DNA from: Deltaproteobacteria bacterium
GTDB taxonomy: Bacteria > Desulfobacterota > Desulfovibrionia > Desulfovibrionales > Desulfovibrionaceae
Reading direction: 5' to 3'
Assembly (NCBI GenBank): GCA_031280335.1
Contig: JAITGZ010000057.1
Coordinates: 1 to 20,421, forward strand
Length of the DNA stretch: 20,421 nucleotides
Below are positions 14,060 to 20,421 of the stretch, one piece after another (the stretch's first letter is position 1; each line of letters starts with the position of its first letter). The position numbers and the translations under genes were made by a program. The notes under the pieces are model-generated. The model made no database searches and was not told the origin of the DNA. It was given only the letters and a program-made list of their open reading frames with translations.

Positions 14060-14731
14060 CTAAATCAAGCCGCAGGAGATGTTGGGAGGGCCGGCGTTTT
14101 TCACGGCCAAATCCAGTTCAGGCACCTGGGCGTGTTTGTTGTCTTTGTGGATCAGGGCTATGGAGGGCCCGTTACCGGAGGCATTCAAAATGGGCGTGGC
14201 CTCTTTCCACAGTTTGCTTACCTGCGCTTCCGGGTCGTCCAGATCCCCGAAGTAGAGCGCGTTGGATATGCAGGCCGAGACGCAGCGCGGCTGCAGTCCT
14301 TTTGCCAGCCGGTGCGCGCAGAAGGTGCATTTGTCGGATTTGAATTTGGGGTGGCGCTGGTGCGGCGCGGCCATTTCTTCATAGGGGGTGGGCAAATCAA
14401 AGTATTGTTTGCCTGAGGAGCGTATGACCGAATGGTACGGGCAAACCTCCACACATTTGCCGCAGCCGTAGCAGGCATCCTGATCGATGACCACCAGGCC
14501 GTTGTTTTGTTTGCTGATGGCCCCCGCCGGGCAGGCCGGCAGGCAGCTTGGCTTGGCGCAGTGGCAGCAGGACAGGCGCAGCCAGGTTTCATAGGGCGTT
14601 CTCTCCTGCTCCACCCGCAGCAGCCTGCACCTGAAGTCGCCGTAAGGGGTCAGGTTTTCCATCTTGCAGGAGATTTCGCAGGTGTGGCAGCCCACACATT
14701 TGTCGATATCAATCACCATCGCGTAACGCAT
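14060..14731 (-). CDS. Four-cluster 4Fe-4S electron-transfer subunit of a molybdoenzyme (DmsB/TtrB-like)
   Basis: This 223-residue ferredoxin-like subunit should carry electrons to or from the molybdopterin catalytic subunit encoded just upstream. Sixteen cluster cysteines are in four groups: C12/15/18/22 (CVGCHTCEISC), C55-or-56/58/63/67 (CCHCAKPSCLPACP), C87/90/93/97 (CYGCGKCVEVCP) and C135/138/150/154 (CTFCAHRLAKGLQPRCVSAC). This is the DMSO-reductase-family beta-subunit pattern with four [4Fe-4S] clusters. It has no signal peptide, so co-export with the Tat-bearing catalytic subunit is likely. AAGGAAA precedes the ATG at 14731, and the gap to the catalytic gene is 44 bp. It is the last gene of the operon; no membrane-anchor gene follows, and the next gene is convergent. 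Confidence 0.92.
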   Translation of the reverse strand: MRYAMVIDIDKCVGCHTCEISCKMENLTPYGDFRCRLLRVEQERTPYETWLRLSCCHCAKPSCLPACPAGAISKQNNGLVVIDQDACYGCGKCVEVCPYHSVIRSSGKQYFDLPTPYEEMAAPHQRHPKFKSDKCTFCAHRLAKGLQPRCVSACISNALYFGDLDDPEAQVSKLWKEATPILNASGNGPSIALIHKDNKHAQVPELDLAVKNAGPPNISCGLI

Positions 14732-14775
14732 ATTGTTTTCCTTTCGGTATCCGGCCGCGCCGGGGATGATTTGCC

Positions 14776-16962
14776 TTATGCCGTCTTTTTAACCACCTGC
14801 ACGGCTATTTCCTTCAGGCTGGGGTAGCCGGATATGGGATCATATTCGCGCGGCATCAGTTCGTTTACATTGGCCTGCACCCAACCGTGCATCATGCCGA
14901 CTATGCCTTTGGGCAGCAGTTTGGTCACCTGGGCGAAGGCATCAATGCGCCCCCACTGCGAAGTGATGACCACGGGGTCTCCCGTGCTGAGGCCGCGCTC
15001 TTTGGCGTCTTCGGGGTTGATGTCGCAGTATGGGCGCGACTCCAGCTCCAGAAGCCAGGGGGTATGTTCCCGGCATTTACTGTGCGTGATGTGCGCGCGC
15101 CTGGTACCGCTGATGATCAAAAGCGGATACTCTTTAGTGGGCTGATACGGTTCTTTGTATTCAGGCAGGGGCGGGTAGCCGTATTTTTCCAGCAGGGAGG
15201 AGCGGGCTTCCACCTTGCCACTGGGGGTGGGGTAACCTTCGCCTTCCGGGAGCGGGGGGTAGGGGGTCTCTATTACCACCCCCTTGGTCAGGTTGTCCGT
15301 CAGGTCTTTATAGGATTTCTTCCACCAGCCGAGGATGCCGTTACAGGCGGCCACCGGGTCGCCCTGGTAGCATTTGTCGCCTTCGCCTATGGCCTTGCCT
15401 ATTTCCATGGCGATGCGCCAGTCTTCCCGCGCCTGTCCCAGAGCGGGGACGGGTTTGCGGCCGTAGCATTTACGGCCGAAGATGGCAAAGGGGGCGTAGC
15501 GCTCCAGATTGGTGGAGGCGGGCAGAATAATATCCAGTTCATCATGGGTGTGCGGCCGGTAAAAGTAATCCGTGGCCATGCTGAAATCCAGCTTGCGCAG
15601 GGCCGCGACGTATTCCTTGGTCTGCGACCAGATCATCACGTTAAAGCCCCAGGCCAGAAAGACCCGGCATTTGCCTTCGTTGACCCATTCCGGAAAGCGG
15701 TTCATCATAACCTGTTTGGTGTATTGGGTCCAAGCCGGGTGATAGGGCAGATCCAGGCGCTGGTTGAATTTGTCTTTGACCAGATCGTAACGGGTGAACA
15801 CGTCATCGGTAAAGGGCCAAAAGACGAAACCGGGCGGGAAGGGGCTGGGCGGCTTTTTGCCGGGAAAGGGCTTGCGCTGTCCGGTAATGGCGTACAGCAT
15901 GACCATGCCGCGGTGGTTGTTCACGGCATTGCGGTCATGTATGGTACTCATGGTGGAATTGAGGATCATGGAAGGCTTGACCGTGGCGAAGGTGCGCGCG
16001 GCGGCGATCATATCCTCTTTGGGTACCCAGGTGATCTCCTGGGTTCTTTCCGGGGTGAACTGTTTGACGTAGGCCACGTATTCATCCCAGCCGTGAATCC
16101 ATTTTTCGCAAAATTCCTTGTCGTGCAGGTTTTCCGAGATGATTACGTTGGCCATGCCGGCGGCCAGGGCCGCGGTTACGGCCGTGCGCGGACGCAGGTG
16201 GACATCGGCGAACAAAGCGGCGGTGGGCGTGGCCCGCGGGTCCACCACAATGAACTTGCAGCCCTGCTCTTTGAAGCGCAGCACGGCTTTGGTGCTGGGG
16301 GCGTTGGAATAGGGGAAGTTGGTGCCCCAGATCAGACAGCATTTGGTGCCTGGAGCGGGCAGGCCCACGGAAAGCACCTGTGTGCCGAAACAGCAGACAT
16401 TGGCCATGGTTTGGGCCGAAGAGCAGTTGACCGAGGATTCGGTGCCGAAGTTGATGGAGCCGTAAACGCTGGACAAAAGACGCACCGCCGCGCGCGGCTC
16501 TTTGGGGTCGCCCACATAAAAGACGGCTTTGTCCGCTCCGTATTTTTCCTTGTTGCTTTTCAGGGCCTGGGCGATGCGCCGGTAGGCCTCGTCCCAGGTG
16601 ATGCGCATGAATTTGGGATCGGCCGCGCCTTTGGGGGCGGTGCGCATCATGGGATAAAGCAGGCGGTTGGGGTTGTATTGGCGCTGAAAGGTGGAATAGC
16701 CCTTGGAGCAGGGCGGCGAAGCGGGAAACCCCTCGCCCCACGGCTCTATTTCGGTGATTACGCCGTCCAGGGTGTGCATTTTAAGTCCGCAGAAAGGCAC
16801 CCCGTTGCAGTTGTCGCAATAACTGTAAAAGGTGTCCTGCTGCGGTTCCGCCGCAGCCGCCCGCGCCTGACGAAAAAGGGGATCCGGCGCCAGGGAAAGG
16901 GCGGCCGCCGCGGCTCCGGCCGCTTGCAAGAAACTCCGCCGCGACATATATGAATGTTTCAT
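14776..16962 (-). CDS. Tat-exported molybdopterin oxidoreductase, catalytic subunit (DMSO reductase family, substrate unknown)
   Basis: This is a 728-residue periplasmic molybdo-bis(MGD) enzyme. A Tat signal is seen at SRRSFLQAAG (7-16), followed by an Ala-rich hydrophobic stretch. An N-terminal cluster motif follows with C49, C52, C58 and C85, so the spacing is Cx2Cx5Cx26C instead of the common Cx2Cx3C. CSKGYSTFQRQYNPNRLLYPM is the usual motif after the cluster. ESSVNCSSAQTMANVCC places C180 where a molybdenum ligand is expected (inference). The cofactor-binding regions LIWGTNFPYSN and FIVVDPRATPTA, and the C-terminal ISGTRRAHITHSKC with DPVVITSQWGRIDAFAQVTKLLPKGIVGMMHGW, complete the family layout. 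The ATG at 16962 follows GAGGAGG. It lies 23 bp after the chaperone gene. Candidate substrates include sulfur oxyanions, arsenicals and aromatic hydroxyls, but none is supported specifically. Confidence 0.9.
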   Translation of the reverse strand: MKHSYMSRRSFLQAAGAAAAALSLAPDPLFRQARAAAAEPQQDTFYSYCDNCNGVPFCGLKMHTLDGVITEIEPWGEGFPASPPCSKGYSTFQRQYNPNRLLYPMMRTAPKGAADPKFMRITWDEAYRRIAQALKSNKEKYGADKAVFYVGDPKEPRAAVRLLSSVYGSINFGTESSVNCSSAQTMANVCCFGTQVLSVGLPAPGTKCCLIWGTNFPYSNAPSTKAVLRFKEQGCKFIVVDPRATPTAALFADVHLRPRTAVTAALAAGMANVIISENLHDKEFCEKWIHGWDEYVAYVKQFTPERTQEITWVPKEDMIAAARTFATVKPSMILNSTMSTIHDRNAVNNHRGMVMLYAITGQRKPFPGKKPPSPFPPGFVFWPFTDDVFTRYDLVKDKFNQRLDLPYHPAWTQYTKQVMMNRFPEWVNEGKCRVFLAWGFNVMIWSQTKEYVAALRKLDFSMATDYFYRPHTHDELDIILPASTNLERYAPFAIFGRKCYGRKPVPALGQAREDWRIAMEIGKAIGEGDKCYQGDPVAACNGILGWWKKSYKDLTDNLTKGVVIETPYPPLPEGEGYPTPSGKVEARSSLLEKYGYPPLPEYKEPYQPTKEYPLLIISGTRRAHITHSKCREHTPWLLELESRPYCDINPEDAKERGLSTGDPVVITSQWGRIDAFAQVTKLLPKGIVGMMHGWVQANVNELMPREYDPISGYPSLKEIAVQVVKKTA

Positions 16963-16985
16963 GTGGCCTCCTCATCTTCCGGCTT

Positions 16986-17693
16986 TTACGCGCCGGCAGC
17001 CATAGTGCTTTTTGTTGCTTGAGACTTGAGTTCCAGCAGCAGAGCTGCGCCTTCCGTCTCTTCGTACCGCAAAAACTCTCCCATATAGCGCAAGAACAGG
17101 GTGTAGAGGCTGCCCGGCATCTGGGTTTGCGCCCGTTCAAGCAATGCCTCCACCCAGTTAAACAGAAGCTTTTTTCTGAAGCGCGCTTCTTTTTCCAGCG
17201 CCTCCGTCCAGTCCGCCTCCGGCGGCAGCTCCGCCGTAAGGGCCGCCTGGCGCCCCAAAAAAGCCAGAATGACCGCCAGGTGATCCTCCGGTATATCTTC
17301 CCGCTCCGCCAGTTCAATCTGTTCTGAGCGGTAGGCGTCCCTGGCGTCAAATACCGACTGTTGGTACATAATATGTCTGGGGCTGGTATAAACCGACTGG
17401 CACAGGGATACGCAGTGCCCCTCCCGCATGCCCAGAAATTCTTTGGCATACAGGTTGGCCATATCCAACAGTGCCTGTTCCTCCCCCTGCGCCGCACAGC
17501 GTTCCACCGCCTCACGCAGTTCCGGGAGGGCGCTTTTTTCCGCGTTGAAGGAGGGCAGGGAAGACAGGTTGGCGCGGAGCAGTTTCCACAGTTCCGCATC
17601 CATTTCATGATGCAGCAGACGTGAGAACAGACGGTAGAAAGCGGCCGCCATGCTGCGGTATTCCTTCAATGTCCGGAAAAGTTCCAGGTCCAT
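16986..17693 (-). CDS. TorD/DmsD-family molybdoenzyme maturation chaperone
   Basis: This 235-residue, all-helical, soluble protein of the TorD family should bind the Tat leader and help insert the cofactor into the catalytic subunit encoded 23 bp downstream. Family-like features are the N-terminal EYRSMAAAFYRLFSRLL, the central LYAKEFLGMREGHCVSLCQSVYTSP (matching the TorD Y-x-LF-G...P..S-Y region) and EDIPEDHLAVILAFLGRQAAL. The frame remains open 40 codons upstream, but that part overlaps the cytochrome C-terminus in another frame. The ATG at 17693 follows AAGGCGG and lies 19 bp after the cytochrome stop, so I start there. The family is divergent and the assignment leans on operon context as well as the motifs. 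Confidence 0.85.
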   Translation of the reverse strand: MDLELFRTLKEYRSMAAAFYRLFSRLLHHEMDAELWKLLRANLSSLPSFNAEKSALPELREAVERCAAQGEEQALLDMANLYAKEFLGMREGHCVSLCQSVYTSPRHIMYQQSVFDARDAYRSEQIELAEREDIPEDHLAVILAFLGRQAALTAELPPEADWTEALEKEARFRKKLLFNWVEALLERAQTQMPGSLYTLFLRYMGEFLRYEETEGAALLLELKSQATKSTMAAGA

Positions 17694-17712
17694 GGTCTTG
17701 TTCCCGCCTTGT

Positions 17713-19503
17713 TCAGGAGGCCCCGGCCGGGCCGGGTCCGGAGATGACAAGGGCCGCAGGCGAAGCCGGTTCAAGGTTGGGCCGTTCCGCTTCAGGCGGA
17801 CGGCGGAGGGCATGGCAACCGGCGCAATCCGTATTGGCCGGGGTTTTCACCTGCATGGAATCATGGCAGGACATGCAGCGCTGATGATAAGCCGCTTTTA
17901 GCGTTGTGCGCCGGGCGGCAGCGGGCGGGTTTTCACGCGGGTGGCAGCTGCCGCAGGAAGGCGGACTCAATGACGGCGTGCTGTTATGGTGGCAGGAGGC
18001 GCACATGCGCAGATCGCCCTGGTGGAAAGCCCTGGCCAGGGGGGATTCCTGCGCTTTTTGCAACAGCCCTTTCACCAGACGTCTGTGCTGAAAGAGTACC
18101 GGCTTGTATTCGGCGGAGAGTACGCTGATGCGGACTTCTTCCGGAATATCCGCAAAATCCTGCGTTGTTTCGCGGGTTTTGCGCATACGGTAGGCTTCCA
18201 TGGCCAGAGTGCTTCTGTTTTCATCCGGCATGGCCGCCAGGCGTCCGGCCCCCTCACGCGTACCCGCATCGGGACGGAAAGGCACATGGCAAACCAGGCA
18301 GTTGTCCGGCGAGGTTTTAACAGCCGTGGCGGAACGGTGGCAGCCGGCGCAATCCATGGTCTTCATGGCCGTAACGCGGTGGCAGCCGGTGCAGGTGCGC
18401 CCCTTGGACCACAGGGCATTGTCGGCGTGTTCGCGCACCAGACGCACGACGGCCCTGGGGTCATCCGTATGGCCGGTCCGGTACAGCGTAATAAAGTCGG
18501 CCCGCGCTTCACCGTTTATGGTGTGGCACTTTCCGCAGCTGTCCACCCGTTGGTGATGGCAGGCGGAACACTGGTTATTCACGCCTTCGTGCGAGGCGTG
18601 GTTAAAAAGCGCCGGGGCCATCATTCTGCCGGGCAAAGGTTCGCCCTGGGCGCTCTTTGCGAAGATAAAAGCCAGATCCGGCTGGCCTCGTTCCAGGCGG
18701 GGGCCGTCGGAATACTTGCGTTCACGCGATAACGGCACCGCATGGCAGGTGGAGCAGTTGGAGGGCCCGGCCGCTTTGCCTTCCATGTTCAGGCGCACGT
18801 GGCAGGTCAGGCAGGTTTGGTGCGCGGCCTCACGCGCCGGGGGCGTGTTCTCTTTCTTTTTTTGCAGATGGCAGGTGAAGCAAGGCTGTTCTTTGCCCTT
18901 TTCCAGCAAAAGCGCCCCGCTGTCTTTGTCCACTACTGTATGGTGGCAATTGGAGCAGTTTTTTTCCTGCCCCGCCAGGGGAGGTATGCGCGGTGAGGTG
19001 TTGTGCAGACTGTGCAGGGGCAAGGGCATGCGCACCTGCATGGCCGCGCTCTTAAAGGGCAGTTTGTCCGCGTGGCAGCGGGCGCAGTTGTTGTCGCGTA
19101 CGCTTGGCCCCGCGCCCTTGCCTTCAGATGTTCTTTTTTTATGGCAGCTCAGGCAGGCATCGTGATAGGCGTCCCGCAGGGCCGTCTCGTTCAGGCCGGT
19201 TGTGCCCTTCATCTTCCAGTCGAAAAAATCCCGCGCCGTCCGCCCGTGGCAGGCGGCGCAGTCAGCGGCCTCAGCCCCCAGTTTGGTGGTGTGCATGTCA
19301 TGCAGAAAAGTAACCCCGGCCTTGGTGCGTTTGATAAACCCGGCACCCTGCCGGTCTATGGTTACAATATCCGCCCGATCTGCGGCGTTCGGGGCCGGGG
19401 TTTTGTCCGGTCCGGCCGCCAGGGCCGCGCAAGAGAAAAACACCGGCAAAAAAAGCGTTGCCGCGACGGAAAGCCATTTTACCGGGACAATGACTGTTTT
19501 CAT
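17713..19503 (-). CDS. 16-haem periplasmic cytochrome c (HmcA-like, class III type)
   Basis: This 596-residue exported multihaem cytochrome has a Sec signal peptide (MKTVIVPVKWLSVAATLFLP) ending near ALA-AGP, cleaved at about 29-30. I count sixteen CxxCH haem sites, with first cysteines at 82, 117, 140, 183, 208, 231, 250, 312, 323, 371, 385, 402, 501, 517, 543 and 560. Three are CxxCHH (183, 312, 501), a cytochrome c3 signature. Haem number and overall size match the high-molecular-weight cytochrome HmcA of Desulfovibrio, a chain of c3-like modules that takes electrons from periplasmic hydrogenase/c3. A long haem-free segment spans about 406-500. GAGG precedes the ATG. It heads the operon with the chaperone, molybdoenzyme and iron-sulfur genes, and none of the other hmc genes (hmcB-F) is present here. 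Confidence 0.93.
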   Translation of the reverse strand: MKTVIVPVKWLSVAATLFLPVFFSCAALAAGPDKTPAPNAADRADIVTIDRQGAGFIKRTKAGVTFLHDMHTTKLGAEAADCAACHGRTARDFFDWKMKGTTGLNETALRDAYHDACLSCHKKRTSEGKGAGPSVRDNNCARCHADKLPFKSAAMQVRMPLPLHSLHNTSPRIPPLAGQEKNCSNCHHTVVDKDSGALLLEKGKEQPCFTCHLQKKKENTPPAREAAHQTCLTCHVRLNMEGKAAGPSNCSTCHAVPLSRERKYSDGPRLERGQPDLAFIFAKSAQGEPLPGRMMAPALFNHASHEGVNNQCSACHHQRVDSCGKCHTINGEARADFITLYRTGHTDDPRAVVRLVREHADNALWSKGRTCTGCHRVTAMKTMDCAGCHRSATAVKTSPDNCLVCHVPFRPDAGTREGAGRLAAMPDENRSTLAMEAYRMRKTRETTQDFADIPEEVRISVLSAEYKPVLFQHRRLVKGLLQKAQESPLARAFHQGDLRMCASCHHNSTPSLSPPSCGSCHPRENPPAAARRTTLKAAYHQRCMSCHDSMQVKTPANTDCAGCHALRRPPEAERPNLEPASPAALVISGPGPAGAS

Positions 19504-19646
19504 AGTCTATCCTCTTCGCTGGTAAAACCTTGTGTGATTCTGCGGAGAATAAAAAAACTGTTACGGCGCGCGCTGCGGCGGCCACATTTTTTTGACGGAT
19601 TCCCTCCTCTTTGACTATGAATTTAGAGATTCAAATTATTTAGTTA

Positions 19647-19676
19647 ATAATAATGCAATTAAATTTTTTATGTCAA
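19647..19676 (-). promoter_or_regulatory. Sigma-70-type promoter of the cytochrome-molybdoenzyme operon
   Basis: On the minus strand a perfect -35 TTGACA (19676-19671) is followed after 18 bp by TATTAT (19652-19647, 5 of 6 to consensus) in AT-rich DNA. Transcription would start near 19640, giving a leader of about 137 nt before the cytochrome ATG. It is the only strong promoter-like match upstream of this gene. Confidence 0.55.
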
Positions 19677-19692
19677 TATTTTTTTATTTAAA

Positions 19693-19707
19693 GCATAATT
19701 ATTATCA
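19693..19707. promoter_or_regulatory. Fur-like box next to the operon promoter
   Basis: The plus strand reads GCATAATTATTATCA; reversed it is TGATAAT-A-ATTATGC. This is the 7-1-7 Fur form with 12 of 14 positions matching TGATAATNATTATCA. It lies about 17 bp upstream of the -35 hexamer. The site is in AT-rich DNA, where chance matches are more likely. Confidence 0.35.
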
Positions 19708-19726
19708 TATCAGTCGTCTTTGACAT

Positions 19727-19742
19727 ATTTGTGATAACAAAT
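19727..19742. promoter_or_regulatory. Inverted repeat ATTTGT-GATA-ACAAAT, possible regulator site
   Basis: Perfect 6-bp arms sit around a 4-nt centre, centred about 95 bp upstream of the predicted operon start. The TTTGT...ACAAA form recalls CRP/FNR- or Rex-family operators used in sulfate reducers, but spacing and arms do not match any consensus I can state with confidence. Confidence 0.3.
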
Positions 19743-19876
19743 TATTTCAGTTCCATTTCTTTCTATAATGTATGCATAACTCAGTTTCTTGATATGTATA
19801 ACATTGAACTATCATATCTTGAAAATACTCTGAATGGTAACCAGGCTTTACTCCGCTGCGGCCTTATTTGAAGATG

Positions 19877-19893
19877 ATGAAATTCATTTTCAT
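19877..19893. promoter_or_regulatory. Fur-like box, Desulfovibrio form
   Basis: ATGAAATTCATTTTCAT has a TGAAATT-C-ATTTTCA core. It differs at one base from the Desulfovibrio Fur consensus as I recall it from comparative genomics (WTGAAAATNATTTTCAW). It lies about 240 bp upstream of the predicted start of the cytochrome operon and may serve that operon or a gene beyond the right edge. Confidence 0.4.
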
Positions 19894-20012
19894 TAAAAAA
19901 GCGCGGATGTGGCCTTTTTAAAGTTAAAACCTTCAAGACAAAACCATGAGCGCTGTTTTTACGGCTACAGCGTTTGCAACATATGTCCGGATGCGCGGAG
20001 GATCATTTTATA

Positions 20013-20042
20013 TATTATTATGTTTTTAATGACATAATAATA
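20013..20042. repeat. Inverted repeat with 11-bp arms
   Basis: TATTATTATGT (20013-20023) and ACATAATAATA (20032-20042) are perfect complements separated by 8 nt (TTTTAATG). There is no U-run on either side and no gene nearby, so an operator or a remnant of a mobile element is as likely as a terminator. Confidence 0.5.
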
Positions 20043-20421
20043 CAGAGGCATATGTTGGTACATAAAGACGCCGAAGATAAGCATTGCGTATTGGGCACAA
20101 AAAATATCGCGCCCGGCAGGGAATTATCTTGACTAAGTTGCCGCCCGTCTCTATGTAGAAGGAGCGGAGAATACAAACTTTGCCTTGTGTGGCCGCTTCA
20201 GGGCGTTTTATACGCCCCGGGGCGCGGCTTTGTCGCATGGCGGAGCGGAGCCGGCCTTCCGGCCCGTATTTTCCGACTCATCCTGCCCGCTACCCAGCCG
20301 GGCAGCGGACTCCTCCACACGCGACCCTCAATGCCACGTCCCGTTGCAGCGCGGCCCGCGCTTCACGGCGACGTGCGCGCGCTTAAAGCCGGAGAGACTC
20401 AAAGTGGGCCGATCCGGGCGC

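Larger units (their letters stand above)
19743..20421. other. Gene-free right flank: AT-rich, then GC-rich, nothing recognised
   Basis: About 920 bp from the cytochrome start to the window edge hold no recognisable gene. DNA to about 20060 is strongly AT-rich and full of stops in all frames; after about 20110 it turns GC-rich. Short open frames near 20026-20238 (minus) and 20180-20386 (plus) lack family resemblance. The second starts at a TTG about 16 nt after AAGGAG and ends in an Arg/Ala-rich tail, unlike a real protein. Small stems are visible, GGGCGT/ACGCCC near 20203-20219 and CTGCCCG/CGGGCAG near 20286-20308 (either strand). A non-coding RNA or the leader of a gene to the right is possible but unsupported. 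Confidence 0.4.

Noticed and set aside
14887..16953. Long plus-strand open frame of 688 codons opposite the molybdopterin subunit
   Set aside because: It is the antisense of a gene with clear Tat, FeS and cofactor motifs. The translation is low-complexity Gly/Ala/His/Val-rich and lacks a ribosome site; GC-rich third positions explain the lack of stops.
17694..17813. 40-codon N-terminal extension of the TorD-like protein
   Set aside because: It overlaps the cytochrome C-terminus in another frame, is Pro/Arg-rich, and the ATG at 17693 has its own ribosome site and gives the family N-terminus.
17713..19503. Repeated CxxCH spacing as a tandem DNA repeat
   Set aside because: The periodic GTGGCA-type words on the plus strand are reverse complements of haem-binding codons; the intervening sequence is not repeated.
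20180..20386. 68-codon plus-strand frame at the right end
   Set aside because: It has a TTG start, Arg/Ala/Pro-rich content and no conserved motif; composition alone explains the open frame.

Overview
The window looks like a chromosomal piece from a sulfate-reducing member of the Desulfovibrionaceae, probably host-associated or sediment-derived. This rests on three things seen here: an outer-membrane porin of the Desulfovibrio homotrimeric type, a 16-haem HmcA-like periplasmic cytochrome, and GC-rich coding DNA separated by repeat-laden or AT-rich spacers. I see no rRNA, tRNA, CRISPR array or complete insertion sequence.

Layout, left to right. (1) 1-1023, minus: a porin cut by the left edge. 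(2) 1197-2162, minus: a UDP-glucuronate decarboxylase-type epimerase. (3) 2186-2506: a repeat element with nested palindromes. (4) 2513-11191, all minus: a catabolic cluster. In transcription order it reads GntP-family permease, class I CoA-transferase (YdiF/Pct type), MaoC/PhaJ-type enoyl-CoA hydratase, acyl-CoA dehydrogenase, then EtfB, EtfA, a FixC-type ETF:quinone oxidoreductase and a FixX-type ferredoxin. A 618-bp spacer filled with two mobile-looking repeats (5840-6457) splits the acyl-CoA dehydrogenase from EtfB. (5) 11605-13946, plus: a GalE-type epimerase and a GT4 glycosyltransferase, which with gene 2 suggest surface-polysaccharide sugar supply. (6) 14060-19503, minus: a respiratory molybdoenzyme operon, in order 16-haem cytochrome, TorD-like chaperone, Tat-exported molybdopterin catalytic subunit and four-cluster ferredoxin subunit. 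(7) 19504-20421: more than 900 bp with no recognisable gene. It is AT-rich to about 20060 and holds a good promoter, Fur-like boxes and an 11-bp-arm inverted repeat, then turns GC-rich.

How the parts may work together (inference). The catabolic cluster resembles the E. coli ydi block (ydiF, ydiO, ydiQRST) with an added 3-hydroxyacid-type permease and an R-specific hydratase. It could import a short 3-hydroxyacid, activate it by CoA transfer, dehydrate it to the enoyl-CoA and reduce that with electrons delivered by FixCX/EtfAB from the quinone pool, or run in the oxidative direction. The molybdoenzyme operon has no NrfD/DmsC-like membrane anchor in the window. The 16-haem cytochrome is therefore the best candidate for carrying electrons between the periplasmic cytochrome pool and the catalytic dimer. 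Its substrate cannot be assigned from sequence, and the N-terminal iron-sulfur motif has unusual cysteine spacing.
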